Assembly (NCBI RefSeq): GCF_023093595.1
Contig: NZ_JALLIK010000094.1
Location: 1-64,000, forward strand
Reading direction: 5' to 3'
Length of the DNA stretch: 64,000 nucleotides
Origin: Thauera aromatica_A
GTDB lineage: Bacteria > Pseudomonadota > Gammaproteobacteria > Burkholderiales > Rhodocyclaceae
Shown here: piece after piece, positions 33,484 to 43,100 of the stretch
Position numbering within the stretch: the stretch's first letter is position 1
How the letters are laid out: every line of letters begins with the position of its first letter
Made by a program: the position numbers and the translations under genes
Notes under the pieces: generated by a model
Databases searched by the model: none
The model's input: only the letters and a program-made list of their open reading frames with translations
Told to the model about the DNA's origin: nothing

Positions 33484-34527
33484 TCAGGGACGGGAGGGCG
33501 GGGAGCAGGGCGGCGCGTGCGCCGCCTCGGTGACGACTTCGGGGTAGTAGCACATGTAGCCGGTGCGGCAGTGCTCGTGGGAAGGGCGCAGGCCGCGCGC
33601 CAGCGCGGCGACCTCGTGGGCGGGCCGGCCGGCGAGCTGGGCGTCGACGATGGTGCGCACCATCCGCACGCTGGCCAGCTTGCGCGGCAGCGGGCCTTCG
33701 CGCCCGGCGATCTTCACGGCGTGGATGCCGCCGCCGGCCAGCCGGGGCACCGCGCACAGGCCGCAGGGGCCGTAGGGCAGGCCTTCGGCGGTGGTCGTGA
33801 AACCGCAGGAAAAGCGGTACCACAGCCAGCGCCGGTAAGCCTGGTCGTTTTCGGTCAGGCGTTCCTGCAGGCTCGCCGACAGCGGCCGGCCGTCGCGGTG
33901 GCGGTGGCGGTAGCGGTAGTGGTCGAGGCAGATCGGGCCACCGAGCGGTGCCGGCAGATGCAAGGTATTGCAGCTGCCTTCCTCGTACACGCAGCCGTCG
34001 TTGAGGATGAAGGCCTCGACTTCGAGCTCGGGCAGGGCGGAGGCGATTGCGGCGGCCTCGTCCAGGGTCACGTCGCGCGGCAGGATCAGCCGGCGCACGC
34101 CGAATTCACGGTACAGGCGGGCGGCGTGGACGTTGCGGCAGGTGGCGACCGAGCTCAGATGGACCCGCATTCCGGGCAGGGCTTTGCCGAGCGTGAAGAT
34201 CAGGCCGATGTCGCTCGCGATCAGGGCGTCGCCGCCCATGGCCTGGTAGCTGCGCGCAATCTCGAGCGCGAACTCGATCTGCGCGGCCGAGTAGTGCTGG
34301 GCGTTGAGCACCAGCGACAGCGTCGCGCCACTGGCATGGGCGAGGCCGAGAGCGTGTTCGAGCTCGGCCAGCGAGCCGAGGTTGCCGCCCGGGCGGCGGT
34401 TGGCGCTTGTGCCGCCGAAACGTTCGGCCCATTCGCGCGGCGTCACCCCGCAATACAGCTCGCTGGCGCCGGCCTGGGCGAGCGGAGCGATCTCGTCGGG
34501 GTGGCGGATCGGGGCGACGATCTTCAT
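33484..34527 (-). CDS. U32-family protein (UbiU/UbiV/RlhA-like), first of a pair
   Basis: A 347-residue U32-family protein with a TIM-barrel-like N-terminal domain (APIRHPDEIAPLAQAGASELYCG, LNAQHYS, GGDALIASDIGLIF). Cysteines in CVYEEGSCNTLHL, PICLD, RFSCGF, GPCGLC and HCRTGYMCYY can bind an Fe-S cluster, as in UbiU, UbiV and RlhA. Known U32 proteins act in oxygen-independent ubiquinone hydroxylation or RNA hydroxylation, not proteolysis. ATG 34527 overlaps the preceding gene by four bases (ATGA). It resembles UbiU in outline but differs enough that I do not assign it. Partner of the protein encoded at 34524-35546. Confidence 0.72.
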   Translation of the reverse strand: MKIVAPIRHPDEIAPLAQAGASELYCGVTPREWAERFGGTSANRRPGGNLGSLAELEHALGLAHASGATLSLVLNAQHYSAAQIEFALEIARSYQAMGGDALIASDIGLIFTLGKALPGMRVHLSSVATCRNVHAARLYREFGVRRLILPRDVTLDEAAAIASALPELEVEAFILNDGCVYEEGSCNTLHLPAPLGGPICLDHYRYRHRHRDGRPLSASLQERLTENDQAYRRWLWYRFSCGFTTTAEGLPYGPCGLCAVPRLAGGGIHAVKIAGREGPLPRKLASVRMVRTIVDAQLAGRPAHEVAALARGLRPSHEHCRTGYMCYYPEVVTEAAHAPPCSPPSRP

Positions 34528-35546
34528 ACCGCTTCTCCGGGAACGATCAGGCGCGCGATCCTGCCCGCGGCCGCGGCGCGGCTGGCGGTGGCGAGGGTGG
34601 CGGGCGAATGCCGGCAGAGCACGGTGTTGCCGACATGCACCGTGCGCCAGGCGTCGTCCGCCGCCTCGCGCACGGTGTCCGCACGCAGGCCGAGGCATTC
34701 GTGATGACAGAACGGCCGCGGCGAAAAGCGTTCCGGCCCGCTGCGGGCGAGGCCGGCGGTGCGGCACATCCGCCCCTTGGCGACGAAGGCGAAAGGCAGG
34801 TGCACGTCGAGCGGTAGCGGGGCGCCGGAAAACGTCTCGTCGCGGGCGAACAGCGGCAGGTCCATTTCAAGCCGGGCGATGCCCAGCCGCTGCAGCACGG
34901 CGCGCAGTGCGGGGGAGTCGAGGTCGTGGCCGGCGGGCGGGGCATAGCGCGGATCGCCCAGGCGAGGGTCTTTCAGCATCCGGCACAGGATCCTGCCCGC
35001 GACCGGAATCAGCTGCGGGAAGCGTTCCTGCAGCAGGAGGGCGACGCCCCAGTCGCTGACCACGACTTCGGCGCCGGCCGGCAGCAAGGTCAGAAGCTCG
35101 GCCAGCGCATCGATCACTTGCGGTGAGGCGACCGGCGTCAGCAGGGAAACGCCGAGGCCGTGTTCGCGGGCCTCGGCCAGGTTCAGGGTGAGCTGTGCCG
35201 GGGTCGGCAGCAGGCGCTCGCAGAATTCGCTGCCGACGTGCAGGCGTGTCGGCTTGCACGCGGCGAGCCAGCGGGCGAGCGCTTCGTCGGCCAGCGCCCG
35301 GTGCCAGAACGCGGCGCGCTCGCCCCGGCTGGCGAACAGGGGCTGCAGGCTGCGCGGGCGCACCATCGCCACCGCCACGTCCACCGTGCCGGTGGCCGGG
35401 AGAGGGGTCAGGGCCGGCGCACCGTCCGCTGCGCTGCGGTTTGTTTCGCCCGCCGCCCGGTGTGCGCCGCCCGCTCTGTCCCGCCCCGCCGCTGGGCGGG
35501 ACGGGTAGCGCAGCAGGGGCTGTGCACTACGGGGGGCTGCGGCCAT
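34524..35546 (-). CDS. U32-family-like protein (UbiV-like), second of the pair
   Basis: A protein of up to 340 residues with UbiV-like features: KPTRLHVGSEFCERL near the start, VVVSDWGVALLL in the middle, and cysteines in GRILCRML, GRMCRTAG, FCHHECLG and GNTVLCR that could hold a cluster. The given ATG follows the aldehyde dehydrogenase stop as TGA-A-ATG, but the first ~60 residues are Arg/Ala/Pro-rich and unlike the family; the true start may lie near the Met in AMVRPRSLQPLF. Translationally coupled to the next U32 gene. As UbiU and UbiV work as a heterodimer, these two probably do as well. Substrate unknown. Confidence 0.62.
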   Translation of the reverse strand: MAAAPRSAQPLLRYPSRPAAGRDRAGGAHRAAGETNRSAADGAPALTPLPATGTVDVAVAMVRPRSLQPLFASRGERAAFWHRALADEALARWLAACKPTRLHVGSEFCERLLPTPAQLTLNLAEAREHGLGVSLLTPVASPQVIDALAELLTLLPAGAEVVVSDWGVALLLQERFPQLIPVAGRILCRMLKDPRLGDPRYAPPAGHDLDSPALRAVLQRLGIARLEMDLPLFARDETFSGAPLPLDVHLPFAFVAKGRMCRTAGLARSGPERFSPRPFCHHECLGLRADTVREAADDAWRTVHVGNTVLCRHSPATLATASRAAAAGRIARLIVPGEAV

Positions 35547-35547
35547 T

Positions 35548-36984
35548 TCAGGGCGCGGGGCGATTGATGTTGAACAGCTGCGGGCGGGTGTATTCGAGCA
35601 GCCCCTCGAGACCGAACTCGACGCCGAAGCCCGACATCTTGCAGCCGCCGAAGGGACAGTGCGGCAGCACTTCGGCGTGGCCGTTGATCCACACCGTGCC
35701 GCATTCGAGGCGGGCGGCGACGGCGCGCGCCTGTTCGATGTCGGACGACCACACCGAGCCGCCGAGGCCGTTGTCGCTGGCGTTGGCGCGCAGCACCGCC
35801 TCGTCCACGGTGGCGTAACGGATGACCGGCAGGACCGGGCCGAACTGTTCCTCGTCGACCAGGCGGGTGCCGTCGGTGATGTCGGCGACGATGGTCGGCG
35901 GGTAGAAATAGCCCTTCCCCGGCAGCGGCTCGCCGCCGCACAGGATGCGGGCGCCGGCGGCGCGGGCGTCGTCGACCAGCTCGCATACCAGCTCGAACTG
36001 GTCGCGGTTCTGGATCGGGCCGAAGCTCACGCCTTCTTCCAGGCCGTTGCCGACCTTCTGCCGCACGGCGATCGCCGTCAGGCGTGTGCACATCTGCTCG
36101 TACTGGGACTCATGGACGTAGAGGCGCTTGAGCGCGGCGCAGGTCTGGCCCATGTTGAGGAAGGCGCTCTGGAACACGCCTTCGGCGACGGCGTCGATGT
36201 CGGCCCCCGGCAGCACGATGCCGGCGTCGTTGCCGCCGAGCTCCAGGGTGAGGCGCTTCAGGGTGCCGGCGGCGTTGCGCATGATGTCCTGCCCGGTCGG
36301 GGTCGAGCCGGTGAACACGATCTTGCGGATGCCGGCGTGACCGGACATGTCGCGCCCGAGCGCACCGCCGCCGGCGACCACGTTGACCACCCCGGGAGGC
36401 GCGACTTCGGCGATCAGTTCGACCAGGCGCAAGGTGTTCAGCGGGGTCAGCTCGGAGGGCTTGATCACCACCGTGTTGCCCGCGCGCAGCGCAGGCATGA
36501 TGTGCCATACCGCGATCATCAGCGGCCAGTTCCAGGGCGTGATCGAACCGACCACACCGAGCGGGCTGCGGTGCAACTCGATGCGCTTGGTCGGGCTGTC
36601 CTCGATGACTTCCACCGGCAGCTCGAGCGCTGCGGTGGCGCGCGTCCATGCCACCGCACCGCCCACTTCCATCTGCGCCAGCGCCAGCGGCTTGCCCTGC
36701 TCGCGGACGATGATCTCGGCCAGTTCGGGGGCGTTGTGCTCGATGCGGTCGGCGATCTTCAGCAGCAGCGCGCGGCGCTCTTCGCAGCTGCTGTGCTGCC
36801 ACTGGGCGAAAGCGCGGTTGGCGGCGGCGACCGCGGCATCGAGCTGGGCGCTGGAGGCGCTCGGACACTCGGCGAAGGGCTCGCCAAGCGCAGGATCGAT
36901 GACCGGCAGCGTGCCCCGCTCGCCCGCGACCGCGCGGCCGTCGATGACCAGGGTGGAAGTTCTTTTTGCGAGTGTCTCGTACAT
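35548..36984 (-). CDS. NAD(P)-dependent aldehyde dehydrogenase
   Basis: A 478-residue aldehyde dehydrogenase: TPWNWP with Asn152, cofactor loop FTGST (224-228), general base Glu248 in LELGGNDAG and nucleophile Cys282 in MGQTCAALK. Length is normal. It would oxidise an aldehyde to the acid. Between the amine dehydrogenase and the phenylacetate genes, the likely substrates are phenylacetaldehyde or similar aryl aldehydes from amine oxidation or phenylpyruvate decarboxylation. It starts a three-gene unit with two U32-family genes, an unusual combination. Substrate is inferred only. Confidence 0.87.
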   Translation of the reverse strand: MYETLAKRTSTLVIDGRAVAGERGTLPVIDPALGEPFAECPSASSAQLDAAVAAANRAFAQWQHSSCEERRALLLKIADRIEHNAPELAEIIVREQGKPLALAQMEVGGAVAWTRATAALELPVEVIEDSPTKRIELHRSPLGVVGSITPWNWPLMIAVWHIMPALRAGNTVVIKPSELTPLNTLRLVELIAEVAPPGVVNVVAGGGALGRDMSGHAGIRKIVFTGSTPTGQDIMRNAAGTLKRLTLELGGNDAGIVLPGADIDAVAEGVFQSAFLNMGQTCAALKRLYVHESQYEQMCTRLTAIAVRQKVGNGLEEGVSFGPIQNRDQFELVCELVDDARAAGARILCGGEPLPGKGYFYPPTIVADITDGTRLVDEEQFGPVLPVIRYATVDEAVLRANASDNGLGGSVWSSDIEQARAVAARLECGTVWINGHAEVLPHCPFGGCKMSGFGVEFGLEGLLEYTRPQLFNINRPAP

Positions 36985-37178
36985 CGTCCGGGTCCCCTCT
37001 GGGTGAATGCAATGCCGCCATGCGCACTGCCTTGCAGTGTGACGGATGGCGCTAGCCTAGCCCTGCGGTGTAAACCGGCTTTTCGTGAAATGTGCCGATT
37101 TGTGCGCAGTTGTAGCGGGGCGATACAGCGCCCCGGTGCGCTGCGCGCAAGTGCTCCCGGCCTGCCGCAGCGGGCGCT

Positions 37179-40100
37179 TCAGGCGCACGCCGGAGCCGGG
37201 CCGCGGCGGCGGTCGATGGCGGCCAGGCTGGCTTCGAGCAACTCCGCGAGGGGGGCGCTTTCGGAACGCAGGTCGAGCTCGGCGGCGCTGCTCTCGAGCT
37301 CGCGGCAGCGTGCGGCGAGGGCGGCGAGGCCGAAGTTCGCGCCCGTGCCGGCGAGGCGGTGGGCGATGTCGCGCTGGGCCTCGGGGTCGGGGCTGCGGCC
37401 CAGTTCGGCGACAAGCTCCCGGCACTGCTGTTCGAGGAGCGCGAGCAGGCTGTCCATGCGTGCCTGTCCGAGCTGGCGGAAATGACCTTCGAGGACTTCG
37501 CCGGCGAGCAGCGCAGCGGCCGGCGGGAGAGAAGGCGGCAGGTTGGGGGGCGCATCGGCCGGGACTCCGGCGGCGGTGTCCATGCCCGGCGCCGGGGTGC
37601 CGGCGTACAGCGCATGCAGGAGCACTTCGTAGCGCAGCGGCTTGCCGAGCACGGCATCGATGCCGGCGTCGAGGTAGCGGCGGACCTCCTCGCCGGTGAC
37701 CGAGGCGGTGAGGGCGACGATGCGCACTGCGGCCTTGCGCGGATCGGCGTGGGCGCGGATGCGGCGGGTGGTCTCGAGGCCGTCGAGCTCGGGCAGATGG
37801 ATGTCCATCAGGATGACGTCGTAATCGTGGCCGTCGTGCAGCGCCAGCGCGCTGAAACCGTCTTCGGCGAGGCTCACCCGGTGGCCTTCGCTTTCGAGCA
37901 GGGCGCGGGCGACCTGGCGGTTGGTGTCCACGTCCTCGACCACCAGCACTTCCAGCGGCCGGCCTGGCGCCGGGGGGGGGAGGAGCGGCAGGGCTGCGGG
38001 CACGCTGCCGTGCGGGTAGCCGATCTCGAACCAGAACAGGCTGCCGTTGCCGGGGGAACTGTGTACGCCGATCTCGCCGCCGTGCAGTTCCACCAGGCGG
38101 CGGCAGATCGCCAGCCCCAGGCCGGTGCCGCCGAAGCGGCGGGTGATCGAGCTGTCGGCCTGGGAGAAGTGGCTGAAGATCCGTTCCTGCGCTTCGGCGG
38201 CGATGCCGATGCCGCTGTCTTCGACTTCGAAGCGCAGGCGGCTGTGTGCCGGCCCGTGCGCGGCCTCGTCGGTGGCCGCTACCGTGGCGGTGACCGAGAT
38301 GAAGCCGCGGGCGGTGAACTTCACCGCGTTGCCGGCGAGGTTGAGCAGGATCTGGGTCAGCGCGCGGCGGTCGCCGATGACGCCCGCGGGGAGATCGCCG
38401 GCGACCGCCAGGCGCAGGCTCAGTCCCTTGTGCTGGGCCATCGAGGCCAGCATCGGGCGTAGCTCTTCGAACACCGCGGCAGGCGAGAACGGCGAGCTTT
38501 CGAGCGTCAGCTGGCCGGCCTCGATCTTGCTGAAGTCGAGGATGTCGTTGAGGATGCCGAGCAGGTTGTGCCCCGAGCGTTCGATCGCCCCGACCCATTC
38601 GCGCTGGTGGGCGTCGAGCGCAGAGCGCGCGAGCAACTGGGTCATGCCCAGGATGCCGTTCATCGGCGTGCGGATCTCGTGGCTCATGGTGGCGAGGAAG
38701 TCGCTCTTGGCCTCGTTCGCCGCTTCCGCCTTCTCGCGCGCCAGTTCCGCTCCTTCCTTGGCTTTGCGCGCGCTGATGTCGGTCAGCGAGCCTTCGTAGT
38801 AGCGCAGCCGCTGCTCGCCGTCGAACACGCGCCGGGCGGAGATCGAGACGTCGATCTCGCTGCCGTCGCGCCGGCGCCAGCGGGTCTCGAAACCGACCAC
38901 TTGTTCGGCCATGTGGAGGCGGCCGAGAAAGCGGCGCTGCTCTTCGGCGAGGACGAAGCACTGGGTGCTGACGTCGGTGACGGTAGCGAGAAAGCTGTCG
39001 GCGCAGTCGTAGCCGAGCAACTGCACCAGGGCGGGATTGGCCGATACGAAACGGCCCTCGGGATCGACGCGGAAGATGCCTTCGATGGCGTTCTCGAACA
39101 GCGAGCGGTAAGCCTGCTCGGATTGCTGCAGGCCGAGGTAGAGCTTGGCGTTCTCGATCGAGATCGCCGCCTGGGCGGCGAGGATGCGCAGGGTTTCCAG
39201 GCGCCGGCGGTCGAAGATGTCGTGACTGTGGCGGTGTTCGAGGTAGAGCACCGCAGTGAGCTCGCCGTGGTACAGGATCGGCATGCACAGCAGCGAGCGT
39301 GGGCGGTGGGCGTGCACGTAGGTGTCATGGGCGAACATCGGCTGGCGGGAGGCGTCGCCCAGCACCACCGGCTCGCCGGTGCGCACGACATAGTTGATGA
39401 CGCTCACCGGCACGCTCCGGGCGCTGTCCTCGAGGGGCAGTGCGCACATCAGCCGGGGCGCCTCCTCGAGTCCGGCGATCGCCTCCACGTACAGGCGCTG
39501 CTGGCGGCTCAGCACCAGCGCGCCGCGCTGTGCGCCGGCGCTGGCGAGGGCGAGCTGCATCAGGCGTTCGAGCAGGCGCTCGAGGACGATCTCGTCGGAA
39601 ATCGTCTGCGAGGCCTTGATTACCGCGCTGATGTCGAATGCCTGGTTGCTCGCCGGATCTTCGTCGTCGGCATCGGCGGTCGTAGCGCCGGTGGCCGTCT
39701 TCACCCACAGCCCGTCCTGCTCGAGGGCGGCGCGCAGGTGGGCGAGCTTGCCGTGGGCGCCGAGCGCGGCGAAGCGGGTGGCGCTGTCCTCGAAATAGCC
39801 GCGGGCGGTGGTGCGGGCGCCGTTGTCGAGGTGGAAGCGTGCGGCCAGCTCGCAGGCGAGGGCGGCTTCGAGGGCGAAGCCGTGGCCTTCGGCGAGGGCG
39901 ATGGCGCGGTCGTAGGCGGCCATCGCCGCCAGCGGGCGGCCCTTGATCCGCAGCCGTTCGGCGCGGATCAGGGCCAGGCGGTGCTCGTGGTTGGCCGGGC
40001 AGTGCCGCGCCCAGCGCACGGTCTGGGCGATGACCCGGTCCACGATGCGCAGCCCGTCGCGCCGTGCCCGGCCCGCGGGCGGTAGCGTGCGCAGCACGGC

Positions 40101-43100
40101 GAGCGCGTGCAGGCCGCGGAACCAGGCCGCGGTGAAGGTGCCGGCGACGTAGGGCAGGTGTTCCGCTCCCAGCGTGCAGTGCACGCGGGCCTGCGCGTAG
40201 TCGGCGAAGACGAAGCACAGCAGGGCCTTGTAGAAGTGATGCAGGCATGCCGCGGTGCGGTGGTTCTCGCGCAGGTGTTCGGCGAGCATGAGCTGTTCGC
40301 GGTAGTGCCCGCCGTCGAGCGCGGTGGGCTCGGCGCCGGGCGTGCGCAGCTTGGTTACCGCCTGCAGCGCCATGTAGCAGTATTGCAGCGACTGCTTCTG
40401 CCCGGTCTGCTCCAGCTGGGCGAGCTGGCGGGCGAGCTGCTGGGCCTGCGCCGCGCAGTCGCGCATCAGCGGAAAGGCGTACTGGATGTGGGCGGCGAGG
40501 CTGTAGGCGGCATATTCGAGGTCGCCGCAATCGAGCGCGCTGCGGTGGGCCTCCATCAGGCCGTCGAGGACGTCGGCCAGGGGCTCCTTGAAATGGCGGA
40601 CATAGGTGTTGAACATCGCCAGGCTGCGGTGGCGGGTGGTGCGCGCCGGGCGCGCCGCCTCCAGCGCCATCGCCAGCTGCCCGGCGCGCCAGCCTTCGTC
40701 GACGGCGTCGAGCAGGCCGCACAGCACGCCGCCGAAGCTGGCGAGCGCGGGGGCGGTGGCGTCGGTGTGGCCGTGGCGCAGGGCGAGCTCGACCTGGCGT
40801 GCCATCACCAGCGGACGCAGCGCCGAACTGGAGAATTTGACGATGCCGAACATGCCGGCGAGGATCGACTGCGCGGTCAGCATCCGGGCCTCGCTGCTCA
40901 CCGGCATCTTCAGCAGCCGCTCGGCGGTGCACCGGCGCAGCAGCAGGCGGGTGCCCAGCAGTTCGGCGGCGATGCGCAGCCGCCCCGGGGCCGCGGGCAG
41001 CTTGACGCCGAGCATCGCCAGTGCCTGGCGGGCTGTCTCCAGGCCGTCGGCGAAACGGTTGCGGGCGACGTGGGCCTGGATGCGGATCTCGTGACAGCGG
41101 ACGGCATCGAGCGGGCCGCTGGCGTGGCGTTCGGCGTCGGCGAGCAAGGCGGCCATCAGCGCCGTGTCGCCGCGGCTGTGAGCGGCTTCGGCGGCGGCGA
41201 GGTGGAGCTCGAGGGCGAGCCGGTAGTGCGCCTGCCAGCGGTCGGCCGGCAGCGCATCGACACCGGTGCGCAGGTACTCGAGCGCCGATTCGAATGCCGC
41301 CGATTCGCGCGCGCGCTGCCCCGCGCACAGGTTCAGCGTGGCGAGCGCGACCTGCTCGTCGGGGTCGTCGATGAGCCCGCGGGCGAGGTTCAGGTGGCCG
41401 GCGATCTCGAACACGCGACGGTCGAGCTCGCCGGTGTCCAGGCTTTGCCGCAGCAGGCGCCCGACCTGCAGGTGGAGGGCGTCGCGCTCGTCGGCGGCGA
41501 GCAGCGAGTAGGCGGCCTGCTGGATGCGGTCGTGCACGAAGCGGTAGCGGGTGGTGCCGGCCTCGCGCTCTCCGCCCGGGCGATAGCTGTCGTCGAGGGC
41601 GACGATCAGGCCTTCGGCCTGGGCCGGTGACAGCATGGCGGTGATGCGCTCGGCCGCGCTCTGGTCGACGAGGGCCAGGGTGTGCACGTCGAAGGTGTTG
41701 CCGATGCAGGCCGCGAGCGGCAGCACGTGGCGGGTGGCGGCGGGCAGGCGGCGGATCTTGCCGATCATCAGCGCGGCCACGTCGGCGGCGATCTCGCGCG
41801 TGCGGATCGCGTCCTCGTCCCATTCCCAGCGCGGGCTGTGAAAGCGGATCAGGCCTTCGTCGTAGAGCGCGTCGAGGAACTGCTTGAGGAAAAAGGGGTT
41901 GCCCTGGGTCTTGTCGTGGCAGATCTCGGCCAGGGAGGCGCATTCACGCTCGCTGCAGCGCAGCGTATCGGCGATGAGGCGGCGCACCTGGGCGAGGTCG
42001 AGGGGCTGCAGCTGGTGTTCGACGAGTTCCAGCGGCGCACTGCGCAGGCGTTCGAGGGTGGCGGCGAAGGGGTGTTCGGGGCCGATTTCGTTATGGCGGT
42101 AGCTGCCGACGAGCAGCAGATGGGGCAGGCGCGGGGTGGCGGCGAGCGCCTCGATCAGGCGCAGCGAGGCGAGGTCGGCCCATTGCAGGTCGTCGAGGAA
42201 GAGGGCGAAGGGGCGGCCGGGTTCGATCAGGACGCCGAGCAGGCGCGAAAACAGCCGCAGCCGTCCCTGCTCGTCGAAGCTCGGGCGGGCGCGCTGGCGT
42301 TCGGCTTCGCCGACGATGAAGCCGAGCTCGGGGAGCAGGCGCAGCAGCGTCCCCAGGTAGCCGCCGAGCTGTTCGCGCAGGCGGGCGCGCAGCGCTTCGA
42401 GCTGTTCGCCGGATTCGGTCAGGCGCTGGCGGATGAGGCCGCGCAGGGCCTGCAGCAGGGCGGCGTGCGGGCGCTGGCGGCGGTACTGGTCGAATTTCCC
42501 GCTGCTGAACTGGCCGCCGCGGGCGAGCACGTTCTGGCGCAGCTCATGGACCAGGCTGGATTTGCCGACCCCGGTGTAGCCGCTGACGAGCACCAGGGAC
42601 TGGCCGCCGGCCGTGCAGCGCTCGATCAGGCCGTCGAGCTCGGCGAGCAGGGGTTCGCGGCCGTACAGCTTCTGCGCTACCTGGAAGCGCGCGGAGACGT
42701 CGCGCGAGGCGAGTGCGAAACCGCCTGCGGTGATGCCGGTGCTGTGACGGTGGAGGCATTCGCGCAGATCGTGCACGATGCCGTGGGTCGACTGGTAGCG
42801 GTCGGCGGCGTCTTTGGCGAGCAGCTTCAGCACCAGCGCCGACACCGCTTCGGGCAGGGTGCGGTTGATCAGGTGGGGCGGGCGCGGGCGATGGGCGATA
42901 TGGCAGTGCACCAGATCGAGCCCTTCGCGGCCGGCGAAAGGGTGCTGGCCGGTCAGCAGCTCGTACAGCGTGGTGCCGAGGCTGTAGTAGTCGGTGCGGT
43001 AGTCGATCGCGCGGTTGATGCGTCCGGTCTGTTCGGGCGCGATGTAGGGCAGGCGGTGGCTCGCCAGCTGGGGCGTATTCCAGCTCGCCTGCTCGCTGAC

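Noticed and set aside
37116..37135. Hairpin CGGGGCG/CGCCCCG after the giant kinase gene as terminator
   Set aside because: Seven-base stem without a T run on the relevant strand; it may act, but support is too weak to list.
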